Positions 9,247-19,445 of a DNA stretch of 64,000 nucleotides are shown here, in pieces. The stretch is from NCBI RefSeq assembly GCF_003293745.1, contig NZ_PTLZ01000002.1, positions 124,001 to 188,000 on the forward strand, read 5' to 3'. The notes beneath the pieces were generated by a model that worked only from the letters and a program-made list of their open reading frames with translations, was not told where the DNA came from and searched no databases. Each line of letters starts with the position of its first letter. The stretch's first letter is position 1. A program made the position numbers and the translations under genes. This DNA is from Herminiimonas fonticola (GTDB taxonomy: Bacteria; Pseudomonadota; Gammaproteobacteria; Burkholderiales; Burkholderiaceae_D).

Positions 9247-9879
9247 TTAATATCGTTTGGTCAAAACCATCTGTTCGCCTTCGCGTCGCATCTCGGTACG
9301 ATTCAAAAAGGACATGCCAAGCAGGGCAAAACTCAAACCGTTTTCCTGCACCAGCGCATCGACCTGGTTCAAGGTGATATCGCCTATCTTGACTGAATTC
9401 AACACCACCTGATACGCCGTTGTAACGCCGTTCGCCGTATTGACGTAGGCAGTCTGGCCTTTCTTGTAATCGATGCCCAAACGCCTTGCATCTGCGGCTG
9501 GCAAGGCAATCAGGGACGCACCGGTATCCACTAGCATGCGCATCGTGCCACCGTTGATTTGCCCTTGCACCATGAAGTGACCGCGGCCATCCGCTTGCAA
9601 AGTCACGCTGCTGGGGCCGGACGGAGCAATACGATTGACGTGTCCACCTATATCGATTTTTTGTTTTTTGCCGCTGGCATCGAAGGTTGCAGTGGTTTCG
9701 TTGACGTCGACCAGTTTGATACCGGAGGTCACCGTATTGCCGACCGAGTAGGTCTTCGGCGAACCGCCATCGATCACCAGCACGGCCTTGCCGGGGAAGA
9801 GGCCGATAACACTGATATCTGCCGCCTGGACTTGCAGCGCGGTGCAGCAAAGAATGGATGCGATCAGGGTACGATTCAT
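9247..9879 (-). CDS. Exported retropepsin-like aspartic protease (clan AA, TIGR02281 type)
   Basis: 210-residue protein with a signal peptide (MNRTLIASILCCTALQVQA, then AD) and one aspartic-protease motif, VDTGAS with D118, in the C-terminal retropepsin-like domain (about residues 100-205). A single DTG per chain implies dimerisation for activity. The start is placed at the ATG at 9879, because it gives a proper signal peptide; longer in-frame extensions begin with unrelated sequence. Residues 21-95 form a small beta domain typical of this bacterial family. The function in the cell envelope is unknown. Confidence 0.85.
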   Translation of the reverse strand: MNRTLIASILCCTALQVQAADISVIGLFPGKAVLVIDGGSPKTYSVGNTVTSGIKLVDVNETTATFDASGKKQKIDIGGHVNRIAPSGPSSVTLQADGRGHFMVQGQINGGTMRMLVDTGASLIALPAADARRLGIDYKKGQTAYVNTANGVTTAYQVVLNSVKIGDITLNQVDALVQENGLSFALLGMSFLNRTEMRREGEQMVLTKRY

Positions 9880-10000
9880 GGCAGATGTCGTTGATATGAA
9901 AACAATGATTCTGTCACGAAATGTTCGTGATTTGGAAGGAAACGCGATGCCGCGATGAGGGCAGCAACAAACTGTCGCTAAATTGCCCAATATGGAAGAA

Positions 10001-10031
10001 ATGCCGGCAAGCGAGATTCACTTGCCGGCAT
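10001..10031 (-). terminator. Hairpin downstream of yajQ
   Basis: Stem ATGCCGGCAAG / CTTGCCGGCAT (11 bp, perfect) with a nine-base loop lies between the leftward yajQ and protease genes. On the minus strand it is followed by TTTCTTCC, a poor T-tract, so it is a probable but not strong terminator of yajQ. Confidence 0.6.
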
Positions 10032-10098
10032 CTGCATAACAGTAGTTGTTAAAAACAGCGTTTAATGTAGAAAGTGCGGTGGGAAATGCTGCCGGAAA

Positions 10099-10584
10099 TC
10101 AGTCGCGGAAGTTATTGAATTCCAGTGGCAGATCGGCAACTTCCTTGCGCAACAAGGCCATTGCATCTTGCAAATCGTCGCGTTTTGCGCCGGTGACACG
10201 AACTGCATCGCCCTGAATGCTGGCTTGCACTTTCAGCTTGCTGTCTTTCAGGATGCGCACGATTTTCTTGGCTGCTTCGGTTTCGATACCGTTCTTGATC
10301 TTGACAACTTGCTTGACCTTGTCGCCGCCGATTTTTTCTATCTTGCCGCGATCGAGGAAACGTACATCGACATTGCGTTTGACCAGCTTGTTGGTCAACA
10401 CGTCCAGAACCTGATTCAACTGAAATTCCGAATCGGCATACGCGGTCAGGTCACGTTCTTTTTGTTCTACGCGGGCATCGCTACCCTTGAAGTCAAAACG
10501 GGTCGTGATTTCTTTTCCTGCCTGATCGACAGCATTCTTGACTTCAACCATATTGGCTTCAGAGACGGTATCAAAAGACGGCAT
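10099..10584 (-). CDS. yajQ: YajQ family nucleotide-binding protein (UPF0234)
   Basis: 161-residue YajQ protein, beginning [18 protein letters not shown], with two ferredoxin-like halves. Family members bind cyclic-di-GMP (shown for relatives in Xanthomonas and Pseudomonas) or nucleic acids and nucleotides. Typical blocks are [11 protein letters not shown] and [15 protein letters not shown], and the end [10 protein letters not shown] is characteristic. It is transcribed away from murB. Family assignment is firm; the role in this organism is inferred. A GGDEF protein elsewhere in the window (23464-24552) would supply the possible ligand. Confidence 0.93.
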   Translation of the reverse strand: MPSFDTVSEANMVEVKNAVDQAGKEITTRFDFKGSDARVEQKERDLTAYADSEFQLNQVLDVLTNKLVKRNVDVRFLDRGKIEKIGGDKVKQVVKIKNGIETEAAKKIVRILKDSKLKVQASIQGDAVRVTGAKRDDLQDAMALLRKEVADLPLEFNNFRD

Positions 10585-10751
10585 GATGATTTTCCTTATT
10601 GTTGCCTGGCTCGCGACAAATGCCGACGAAGACCAGCTTGTTTATCCAGCTTACCCATCAGGAGTGCACTCCGATTTGTCCGCCATTCTAGCGGACAAAA
10701 AAACGAGGGGCTAGGGCTGTGGATGGTGAGCAGAGATTATAATCGCCCACT

Positions 10752-11780
10752 ATGGCTCATTCTCTCCCGATTCAGTACGATTTTTCCCTGCGCAACCATA
10801 ACACCTTCGGGGTGGAAGCGAATGCACATGCGTATTTGCCGATTGCCTCGGCCGATATGCTGGTCAAAGTCAAAAGTGATATCACGCTTGCCGCCATGCC
10901 GCGTCTGGTATTGGGCGGCGGCAGCAATATTCTATTGACCAGGGATTTCCCCGGCCTGGTTTTGCATATGGAAATCAAGGGAATCGAGATTGTCGGTGAA
11001 GATGATGATGCGACTTATGTGCGCGCTGCCGCTGGTGAAAACTGGCATCAATTCGTGCAATGGACTTTGGCGCACAATCTGGGCGGACTGGAAAACCTGT
11101 CGCTGATTCCCGGTAGCGTGGGAGCTGCGCCGATACAGAATATCGGCGCTTACGGCATAGAGATCAAGGATCGTTTTCATTCGCTGACGCTGTTTGATTT
11201 TGAAACCGGCGAGCAAAGTACGCTGGATAAAGCAGATTGCATGTTCGGTTATCGCGATAGCGTGTTCAAACATTGCTTGCGCGATAAAGCCGTGGTGCTG
11301 GATGTGACTTTCGCCCTGCCAAAGAAATGGCAAGCCGTGATTCGTTACGCTGATGTGACGCAAGAACTGGCGGCGCGCAAGATTGCAGAGCCGACTGCGC
11401 AAGACATCAGCGCCGCAGTGATTGCGATTCGTACGCGAAAGTTGCCCGATCCTGCAATGATAGGCAATGCAGGTAGTTTCTTCAAAAATCCGGTAGTGAC
11501 TCCATTACAACGCGACGCACTGCTCGCGACTTATCCGCAATTGGTCAACTATGCGCAGCCGGATGGCAGCGTCAAACTGGCGGCAGGCTGGTTGATAGAT
11601 CAGTGTGGCTGGAAGGGTAAAACTGCGGGTGCGGCCGGTGTCTATGAAAACCAGGCACTCGTGCTGGTGAATCGCGGCGGTGCCAGCGGGACCGAGATCG
11701 CGCAACTGGCCGCTGCCATTCAGGCCGATGTAGCGCAACGTTTCGATGTGCAACTCGAACCCGAACCTATTTTCCTTTGA
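10752..11780 (+). CDS. murB: UDP-N-acetylenolpyruvoylglucosamine reductase MurB
   Basis: 342-residue flavoenzyme that reduces UDP-GlcNAc-enolpyruvate to UDP-MurNAc in peptidoglycan synthesis. It begins with the HNTFGVEA motif, then has LGGGSNIL (FAD binding), [31 protein letters not shown], and [12 protein letters not shown] with the catalytic Ser. The length fits the E. coli-like type I enzyme. The next gene begins 16 bases after the stop. Confidence 0.97.
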   Translation: MAHSLPIQYDFSLRNHNTFGVEANAHAYLPIASADMLVKVKSDITLAAMPRLVLGGGSNILLTRDFPGLVLHMEIKGIEIVGEDDDATYVRAAAGENWHQFVQWTLAHNLGGLENLSLIPGSVGAAPIQNIGAYGIEIKDRFHSLTLFDFETGEQSTLDKADCMFGYRDSVFKHCLRDKAVVLDVTFALPKKWQAVIRYADVTQELAARKIAEPTAQDISAAVIAIRTRKLPDPAMIGNAGSFFKNPVVTPLQRDALLATYPQLVNYAQPDGSVKLAAGWLIDQCGWKGKTAGAAGVYENQALVLVNRGGASGTEIAQLAAAIQADVAQRFDVQLEPEPIFL

Positions 11781-11796
11781 TTCGCAGAACAAAGTA

Positions 11797-12111
11797 ATGG
11801 AATCGAAAATTTTATTGCCAGTACTGGGCAGTTATTTCGTACTCAGCTTGCTGAGCTTTGCTGCTTATGCGATTGATAAATCGGCAGCGCGCAAGGGTGA
11901 ATGGCGGATTAGTGAAGGCAATCTGCACTTGCTTGATTTTCTTGGCGGCTGGCCCGGTGGATGGCTGGCGCAAAAATTTCTCCGACATAAAACCAGCAAA
12001 GCTTCATTCCAGCGTATTTACTGGGTGACGGTGCTACTGCATTGCGCTTGTGTGGGCTGGTTACTGTCGCCTTACGGCAGGGATGCGCTGCATGCGCTGA
12101 GGAATGGTTGA
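11797..12111 (+). CDS. DUF1294 family small membrane protein
   Basis: 104-residue protein with a hydrophobic N-terminal segment (ILLPVLGSYFVLSLLSFAAYAID) and a second near the C-terminus (YWVTVLLHCACVGWLL). Between them lies the family pattern SAARKGEWRISEGNLHLLDFLGGWPGGWLAQ (quoted here only for its key RISE and GGWPGG residues). DUF1294 proteins often carry an N-terminal cold-shock domain; this one has only the membrane part. The start at 11797 follows murB by 16 bases, suggesting cotranscription. Function unknown. Confidence 0.85.
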   Translation: MESKILLPVLGSYFVLSLLSFAAYAIDKSAARKGEWRISEGNLHLLDFLGGWPGGWLAQKFLRHKTSKASFQRIYWVTVLLHCACVGWLLSPYGRDALHALRNG

Positions 12112-12135
12112 TAGAACAACGTCTATCTAGTTAGC

Positions 12136-12162
12136 AGTGCCAGCTCAGTTTGAGCCGGCACT
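12136..12162. terminator. Stem-loop between convergent genes
   Basis: AGTGCC-A-GCTCA / TGAGC-C-GGCACT forms an 11-pair stem with one mismatch and a short loop, between the rightward DUF1294 gene and the leftward HDAC-fold gene. No long T-tract is seen, so termination strength is uncertain. Confidence 0.5.
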
Positions 12163-12183
12163 ATATCCATATTACTTAGCCCC

Positions 12184-13500
12184 TTACTTGGACAGATAAC
12201 TATCCTTGTCCTTGTCCTGCAGGAAGGCCTGCGAGTATTGCCCAACTGCGCGCCCAATCTCCGTTTTATTGAACTGCTCTTCACCATAGCTGCGGCAAGG
12301 CGCGCAGGCATAGCGTGGAATCTGCACCGCCAGGATGTGATTATGCGTATCGTCGCAGCGCGAATCGATCACGACGGTGCCGCCGCAATCCTGACAGGAA
12401 CGTACCGTTTCATTGATGGTTTCGCGGATGCCGTCGGTATCGTAGTACACGTCCATGCTGCGCTTGTGGAACTCTTGTTCAGGATAGACCTGCTCACGTA
12501 GCGTGTCGCGATTGTTCCAATGGTGGAAGGTCGCATCCTTCAATTTCTCCAGGTAGGCACCAATCGCAGCAGGCTGTTTCTGGCTTTCTGCGTCGTAGTC
12601 CGGTTCCTGGATGTGGCTGAAATCCATGCCTGCCATCGCCAGGATGATGCCGGTGTTGATGTAGGGCAGAGCGGTTTCTATTGAGTAGCCGCCTTCCAGC
12701 ACAGCCAGATCAGGTGCGAGTCGCTGATTGAGTACCGCGTAACCATGCGCGGTAAATTTCATGTTCGTGATCGGATCGGAATAGTGATTGTCCTGTCCTG
12801 CGGAATTGATGATCAAATCCGGTTTGAATTCTTCCAGGATAGGCATCACGATTTCATCCAGCACATACAGAAAGCCTTCTTCGCAAGTGTCTGGCGGCAT
12901 AGGCAGATTGATCGTGGTGCCGAAGGCATTCGGTCCACCCAGCTCGTCCGGGAAGCCGGAACCGGGATAAAGAGTGCGGCCATCCTGATGCATGGAGATG
13001 AACAGCGTATTCGGATCGTGCCAGAAAATATCCTGCGAACCGTCGCCATGATGGCAGTCGGTATCGACGATGGCGATCTTCTTCACGCCATATTTATGGC
13101 GGATGTACTCGACCATGATCGCTTCCATGTTCAGCGTGCAAAAGCCACGGCTGCCATGCACGACACGGTATGAATGATGACCGCAAGGACGCACCAGCGC
13201 AAAGGCGTTATCCACTTCCTTGGTCATCACCTTGTCGGCCGCAGTGATGCAGCCGCCGACGGCAATCAGATGCGACGCATGCACGATCTCGTCTATGCCG
13301 GGCACGCAAAAATGTACGCGTTGAATGTCTTCAGCAGTTGCTACGCCGGGTTTGAATTCCTTGATGTTGTCGAAATCCAGCAAGCCTTCTTCAAACACCT
13401 GATCCTGCGTGTACAAAAGACGTTCTTCGCGTTCCGGATGCGTGGGTGAAATCGCGTAATCGAATGCCGGGAAAAATACCAATCCTGTGTTTTTCTTCAT
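12184..13500 (-). CDS. Histone deacetylase-fold amidohydrolase with C-terminal Cys-rich domain
   Basis: 438-residue zinc amidohydrolase of the HDAC / acetylpolyamine amidohydrolase superfamily. The catalytic set is present: H108-H109 in PCGHHSY, D146/D148/H150-H151 in DTDCHHGDG and D237 in SAGQDNHY. After the catalytic domain (about 1-330) comes a region with two CxxC-like pairs (CQDCGG and CAPC) that could bind another metal. The start at 13500 is chosen over one at 13527 because GAGGAAA lies just upstream and the gap to the preceding hydantoinase gene is then 10 bases. The substrate is not known; coupling with a hydantoinase/oxoprolinase-type protein hints at small amide or acetylated substrates rather than histones. 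Confidence 0.85.
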   Translation of the reverse strand: MKKNTGLVFFPAFDYAISPTHPEREERLLYTQDQVFEEGLLDFDNIKEFKPGVATAEDIQRVHFCVPGIDEIVHASHLIAVGGCITAADKVMTKEVDNAFALVRPCGHHSYRVVHGSRGFCTLNMEAIMVEYIRHKYGVKKIAIVDTDCHHGDGSQDIFWHDPNTLFISMHQDGRTLYPGSGFPDELGGPNAFGTTINLPMPPDTCEEGFLYVLDEIVMPILEEFKPDLIINSAGQDNHYSDPITNMKFTAHGYAVLNQRLAPDLAVLEGGYSIETALPYINTGIILAMAGMDFSHIQEPDYDAESQKQPAAIGAYLEKLKDATFHHWNNRDTLREQVYPEQEFHKRSMDVYYDTDGIRETINETVRSCQDCGGTVVIDSRCDDTHNHILAVQIPRYACAPCRSYGEEQFNKTEIGRAVGQYSQAFLQDKDKDSYLSK

Positions 13501-13510
13501 GATGCTTTCC

Positions 13511-15175
13511 TCAGACTTGTTCTTCATGTTTGATCAATCCGGGTTTGATTTGCAATCGGACGCGGATGTTCTTGCCCGTGGTTGCATAGCCGTGGATGAC
13601 ATTGAATGACTGGCAGTCGGCGACTTCCACTTCCAGATCTTCATCGCGTGCACCGGCGGCCCTGGCGATTTCAAGCAATCTTTCTTGGCCGATTGCCACC
13701 ACATCGTCGACCGTGGCGCGCGAAGAGATCTTCATCTTGCGGCCGTCTTCAGCGAAGGTCAGTTGCTGCGATTCGGTATCGGCGAGCAGATTCAACTCGA
13801 CGGTGGTGCGTGCCATCGCGGCACCGCTAGCATTGATCACTTCGGAATTCTCCGGCACTACTGCCGGCAGTTGCAGCAATTCTCCGACCTGTTTGGCAAG
13901 ATAGGGCGCAGGTCCGCCGACGGCGATTAATTGCTGCGGGTTAAGCACTTTGCCTTCGAGCAGTTCATGAATGGTGTAGACCGGCTTGCTGTTGACCTCA
14001 CTGATCATTTGCGTAACCTTGCTGGCAATGCTGGCGCACATGCTATCCACGATGGACTTGGCAACCTGTTCTGGCGTTTGCTGCAATGTGCTTGCGAGGC
14101 TTTCCATCGCGCGCAGAGCTTTGCTCTTGTCGCCGATGTCAGCTAGCCCGAGGACGATCAGCGCGTCGGTTGGCGTCGGTACCGGACCATCGAAGGCCAT
14201 GGCAGAGCCCTTGCGTTCAGGTCCGATCTGCAATGCGCCGTTCACGACCTGCACATGACTGTCGCCACCGAGCGCCATCGAATGCGTGAGCAGGCCGCGG
14301 ATCAAGGTCTTGTGTCCTTCTATCTCAACGCCCTTCGGTTCCAGTAATGGTGCACCGTCGGCGAATAGTGCGATATCTGTTGTCGTACCGCCTACGTCTA
14401 TCGATACAGAATCCTGTGTTGACGAAACAAAAGGCAGCACGCCCATGATGGTGGCGGCCGGTCCGGACAGAATGGTTTGCACCGGATAGTTGCGCGATTG
14501 CTGTACGCCTATGGTGCCGCCGTCAGCCTTCAGAATAAACAAGGGCACATCGACACCGAGTTCCTGCAGATAGCTGGCTAGCTGATCGACCATGCGGCTG
14601 TGCAAGCTCCAGATCGCGGCGTTCAGATAAGTGGTTGCGATACGGCGTGGAAAATTCAGCACGCCGGATTGATGATGGCCGAGGGATACGTGCGCAATCT
14701 GGTCAGCGAAGAAGGCACCGACTTCCTGCTCATGCACAGGATTGCGTGTCGAAAACTTGCCGATGACTGCAAGATGTTCGATCTTGTCCGCGCTGAATTC
14801 TTGTTTCAGTGCCTGCAGCTCATCATCATCGATGGCCTCGGCTTCTATGCCGCGATGGTTCATATAGCCGGCGATCAAGTGTGTCTGGTCAGCGAGCGGC
14901 AAATCCTTAGGCGAAACGCCAGGTCCGTTCATGACTATCAGGCCAACCGGATCGAGCTGGTTTTGCGCCACGGCATTGGTAGAAATTGTGGTGCTGAGCA
15001 CGATGCGCTTCAGCTGCTTGATATCGTCCGCAGTTGCGACAGCCTGGGTAGCGCGCATCACGCAAGCCAAAATATCATTCTTATCGGTCAGTACTTTTGA
15101 CTTGCGGATGATTTTGCGGTTTTGCATCAATACCGAATCGGTATGCGTGCCTCCGACATCAATTCCAAGGATCAT
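13511..15175 (-). CDS. Hydantoinase/oxoprolinase family protein (HyuA-like)
   Basis: 554-residue ASKHA-fold protein of the hydantoinase A / 5-oxoprolinase family, ATP-dependent hydrolases of cyclic amides. The N-terminal phosphate-binding loop GIDVGGTHTDSVL and the internal SIDVGGTTTDIALF repeat are clear, with LSGPAATIMG between. Starting at 15175 (MILGIDVGG) is supported by AGGAAAG upstream; a longer frame to 15199 lacks this. The usual partner HyuB is absent. Instead the gene is followed at 10 bases by an HDAC-fold enzyme, so the two are almost certainly one transcript. The substrate is unknown. Confidence 0.87.
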   Translation of the reverse strand: MILGIDVGGTHTDSVLMQNRKIIRKSKVLTDKNDILACVMRATQAVATADDIKQLKRIVLSTTISTNAVAQNQLDPVGLIVMNGPGVSPKDLPLADQTHLIAGYMNHRGIEAEAIDDDELQALKQEFSADKIEHLAVIGKFSTRNPVHEQEVGAFFADQIAHVSLGHHQSGVLNFPRRIATTYLNAAIWSLHSRMVDQLASYLQELGVDVPLFILKADGGTIGVQQSRNYPVQTILSGPAATIMGVLPFVSSTQDSVSIDVGGTTTDIALFADGAPLLEPKGVEIEGHKTLIRGLLTHSMALGGDSHVQVVNGALQIGPERKGSAMAFDGPVPTPTDALIVLGLADIGDKSKALRAMESLASTLQQTPEQVAKSIVDSMCASIASKVTQMISEVNSKPVYTIHELLEGKVLNPQQLIAVGGPAPYLAKQVGELLQLPAVVPENSEVINASGAAMARTTVELNLLADTESQQLTFAEDGRKMKISSRATVDDVVAIGQERLLEIARAAGARDEDLEVEVADCQSFNVIHGYATTGKNIRVRLQIKPGLIKHEEQV

Positions 15176-15336
15176 GCTTTTCTTTCCTGGGTAAAACACA
15201 GCGAGAGTGTTGCGAGCGAACAGGATCGCGCTGTGGGTTGCATATGTAAGTCAATTCAAATCTGCAGAGAGCAATTTTCAAAGCGTCATTATGGTGGAAG
15301 GATTACAAGGCCGTCCATAATCTGGCCGCAAACAGC

Positions 15337-15373
15337 AAAAAAGCCCGGCTCCATGATGAAGCCGGGCTTTTTT
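15337..15373 (-). terminator. Terminator after ppnP
   Basis: AAAAAAGCCCGGCT / AGCCGGGCTTTTTT stem with a nine-base loop. It follows the ppnP stop on the minus strand and separates the argF-argG-ppnP run from the hydantoinase operon. Confidence 0.88.
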
Positions 15374-15386
15374 ATTCGCTATCCAA

Positions 15387-15701
15387 TCAGATGAAATGGC
15401 AAACGTAATCCAGTGTTTCTACCGTTTCAATGTCGAAGCTCGAATTTGCAGGTACTTCGAATTGCTGGCCGCCTTCGTAGGTATTCCATTCAGTTGCACC
15501 AGCCAGGCGAATGCGGCATTTGCCTGCATTCAGTTCCATGATTTCTGCAGCGCCCGTGTTGAATTTCAGGGTCGATGGAAAAATGATGCCTATGGTTTTC
15601 TTGGTGCCGTCCGCGAACAATACGGTGTGCGACACGCATTTGCCATCGAAGTAGAGATTGGCTTTTTTGACGACGGAAACGTTATCGAATTGAGTAGTCA
15701 T
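15387..15701 (-). CDS. ppnP: Pyrimidine/purine nucleoside phosphorylase PpnP
   Basis: 104-residue cupin-fold protein (formerly DUF1255/YaiE) that phosphorolyses several nucleosides to base and ribose 1-phosphate. It has the family pattern [17 protein letters not shown], then KKTIGIIFP and a C-terminal [18 protein letters not shown] segment. The length matches the family (about 94-105). It lies 38 bases after argG on the same strand and before a strong terminator, so it is probably transcribed with argG. Confidence 0.9.
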   Translation of the reverse strand: MTTQFDNVSVVKKANLYFDGKCVSHTVLFADGTKKTIGIIFPSTLKFNTGAAEIMELNAGKCRIRLAGATEWNTYEGGQQFEVPANSSFDIETVETLDYVCHFI

Positions 15702-15739
15702 GATCTGTATGTTTAATGTTGAAGGAATTATTCGTTTCT

Positions 15740-17119
<1,380 letters not shown>

Positions 17120-17143
17120 TTAAGATGCGAGATAAAACTAAGA

Positions 17144-18058
17144 TTAGTTGAGCTTGCCGAGGACCAGATATTCGAGCAACGCTTTTTGCACGTGCAAGCG
17201 GTTTTCCGCTTCGTCCCAGACTACCGATTGCGGACCGTCTATGACTTCTGCCGCGACTTCTTCGCCGCGATGTGCCGGCAGGCAGTGCATGAACAGTGCA
17301 TCAGGCTGCGCGCGCTGCATTTTTGCGGCATCAACGATCCAGCCATCGAATGCTTTCAAACGTGCAGCGTTTTCTTCTTCGAAGCCCATGCTGGTCCACA
17401 CGTCGGTGGTCACCAGATGTGCGCCTACGCAGGCGTCTGAAGGCAATGCATGCAAGGTGTAATGCGTGTTGTCGGCAGCGACCAAAGTCGGATCAATCTC
17501 GTAACCTTTAGGCGTCGACACATTGACGTGGAAGTCGAAAACCTGCGCCGCCTGCAACCACGAGTACAGCATGTTGTTGGCGTCGCCTATCCACGCAACC
17601 GTCTTGCCTTTGATAGTCCCGCGCTGTTCGATGTAGGTAAAGACATCGGCCAGTACCTGGCAAGGATGATGTTCATTGGTCAAGCCATTGATCACCGGTA
17701 CGCGCGAATTGGCGGCGAAGCGTTCGATGATGTCCTGGCCGAAGGTACGGATCATGATGATGTCGCACATGCGTGACATGACTTGCGCCGCATCTTCCAC
17801 CGGTTCGCCGCGGCCGAGTTGGCTGTCGCGTGTGTTCAGGTAAATTGCTGCGCCGCCGAGCTGGTGCATGCCGGCTTCAAACGACAGGCGTGTACGGGTG
17901 GAGTTTTTTTCGAACACCATCACCAGCGTGCGATCAGCCAGCGGATGGTAGGGCTCGTAATTCTTGAATTTGCTTTTGATGACACGGGTGCGTTCGATCA
18001 CATGCTCGAACTCGTCCAGCGTCAAATCGGAAAATTGCAGAAAGTGTTTGATTGCCAT
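17144..18058 (-). CDS. argF: Ornithine carbamoyltransferase
   Basis: 304-residue enzyme making citrulline from ornithine and carbamoyl phosphate. The carbamoyl phosphate site FEKNSTRTRLSFE, the HPCQVLAD motif and the ornithine loop MHCLPAHRGEE are all visible. It is the first gene of the leftward argF-argG-ppnP run. The region upstream has a TATAAT-like box on the minus strand 55 bases before the start. Confidence 0.97.
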   Translation of the reverse strand: MAIKHFLQFSDLTLDEFEHVIERTRVIKSKFKNYEPYHPLADRTLVMVFEKNSTRTRLSFEAGMHQLGGAAIYLNTRDSQLGRGEPVEDAAQVMSRMCDIIMIRTFGQDIIERFAANSRVPVINGLTNEHHPCQVLADVFTYIEQRGTIKGKTVAWIGDANNMLYSWLQAAQVFDFHVNVSTPKGYEIDPTLVAADNTHYTLHALPSDACVGAHLVTTDVWTSMGFEEENAARLKAFDGWIVDAAKMQRAQPDALFMHCLPAHRGEEVAAEVIDGPQSVVWDEAENRLHVQKALLEYLVLGKLN

Positions 18059-18112
18059 AATTGAAAACGGCGACTAGGTTGCCGCCTGCCGCCGAATGTT
18101 GTAACTGCTTCA

Positions 18113-18118
18113 ATTATA
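18113..18118 (-). promoter_or_regulatory. argF: Probable -10 box of argF
   Basis: On the minus strand TATAAT lies about 55 bases upstream of the argF ATG. The -35 region at 17 bases spacing is poor (GGCTTT), so activity may need help or the true -35 differs. No other good candidate was seen in the gap between rsgA and argF. Confidence 0.45.
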
Positions 18119-18165
18119 AGGGATTTTGACCCGAAAAAGCCACTTGCAGCGGCGCTTGCCTGGTT

Positions 18166-19080
18166 TCAATAAAGCTTCTGTGATGATTCATGCAATAACT
18201 GCAGGTACAAGGCGTGCCGCATCGGTGCGATATCGCCGGCTGCCACCGCTGTACGAATCGCACATTCCGGTTCATTCGAATGATGGCAATTATAAAATTT
18301 GCATTTGCCCAGATACTGCTCGAATTCCGGGAAAGCGCGCTCCAGCATGCCTTCGGTCAAATGATAAAGGCCGAATTCCTGGAAGCCAGGAGAATCGATA
18401 ATCATCGTTTTGTCGTCCATCGCATACAGGCGTGTGAACGTGGTTGTATGTTTACCGGTATCGAGCGCGGCGGAAATCTCGCGTACTGCAATCGCCGCAT
18501 CCGGAATGATCAGGTTGATGATGGATGACTTGCCCATGCCGGATTGGCCGATCAGGATGGTCGATTGCCCGACCAGCAAAGGCATCAGCGCGGCGACGGT
18601 TTCTTCCGGTTGCGCAGTGGCTGAGACTTCATGCACGGGATAACCGAGGCCGGCATAGAAGGCGACGCGCTTGCGGGTTTTTTCCAGCGATGCGACGACG
18701 TCGATTTTATTCAGGATGATATGCACGGCAACGCCGGCGGCTTCGGCCGCGACCAAGGAGCGCGACACGAGGTCATCGGTAAATCCAGGTTCGGTCGCCA
18801 CCACGATGAATAGCTGCGTGACGTTGGCCGCCAGCAATTTGGATTTGTACTGGTCTGAACGATACAGCAGCGTCTTGCGTTCAGTAATCTCTTCGATCAC
18901 GCCCTGATTGGCGGAGGTCAATTTCAGCTTGACGATATCGCCGACGGCTACATCGCTTTTCTTGCCGCGTGTGACGCATTGAAGTTTTTTGTCGTCGGCT
19001 TGAACCAGATAGTGTCGGCCATGTGCCGCGATGACGGTGCCTGTGACAGTGTCTGTAAGTGCGTCGATAGGTTTGGTCAT
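18166..19080 (-). CDS. rsgA: Ribosome small subunit-dependent GTPase RsgA
   Basis: 304-residue circularly permuted GTPase acting late in 30S subunit maturation. An N-terminal OB-fold (about 10-75) is followed by the permuted G motifs: NKID (G4), then GQSGMGKSS (G1) and DSPGFQEFG (G3). The C-terminal zinc knuckle with [14 protein letters not shown] is intact. The start lies three bases after the stop of the pterin dehydratase gene, so M48 peptidase, phhB and rsgA form one operon. Confidence 0.96.
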   Translation of the reverse strand: MTKPIDALTDTVTGTVIAAHGRHYLVQADDKKLQCVTRGKKSDVAVGDIVKLKLTSANQGVIEEITERKTLLYRSDQYKSKLLAANVTQLFIVVATEPGFTDDLVSRSLVAAEAAGVAVHIILNKIDVVASLEKTRKRVAFYAGLGYPVHEVSATAQPEETVAALMPLLVGQSTILIGQSGMGKSSIINLIIPDAAIAVREISAALDTGKHTTTFTRLYAMDDKTMIIDSPGFQEFGLYHLTEGMLERAFPEFEQYLGKCKFYNCHHSNEPECAIRTAVAAGDIAPMRHALYLQLLHESSQKLY

Positions 19081-19083
19081 TAA

Positions 19084-19434
19084 TTAAGCGAACGAGCGTT
19101 CGTAGACGGCATTCAATTTGGCCGCGCAGATAAAGTCGTTGTCCGACAAGCCGCCTTTTCCCTCATTGACGGAATGCGTATTGAATTTGACGATGCAGCG
19201 GTTATAGGTAATCACCAGCTCGGGATGATGATCTTCGGCGTGGATGACGTAGGCGATTGCATTAACGAAGGCTAGCGTGTCGTAATAATCGGGGAAGGTG
19301 AATTCCCTGACGATTTTTCCATCCTGTAGTTTCCACGTGGAGACTGCTTGCAAACGCTGCGCGATTTCTTCCGCGTTCAATGCCGTCACTTGATGACAGC
19401 ATTTTTGTTTGAGTAAGTCGGCAGCGTTGCTCAT
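19084..19434 (-). CDS. phhB: 4a-hydroxytetrahydrobiopterin dehydratase (pterin-4a-carbinolamine dehydratase)
   Basis: 116-residue PCD/DCoH family protein recycling pterin cofactor after aromatic amino acid hydroxylation. The motif EDHHPELVITYNRCIVKFNTH carries the family histidines (HH, then the H in the last segment). The ATG at 19434 is preferred to a TTG at 19449 that overlaps the peptidase stop. No phenylalanine hydroxylase gene is in the window, so the physiological partner is not shown here. It is the middle gene of the M48-phhB-rsgA operon. Confidence 0.9.
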   Translation of the reverse strand: MSNAADLLKQKCCHQVTALNAEEIAQRLQAVSTWKLQDGKIVREFTFPDYYDTLAFVNAIAYVIHAEDHHPELVITYNRCIVKFNTHSVNEGKGGLSDNDFICAAKLNAVYERSFA

Positions 19435-19445
19435 GATGGGTGGAC

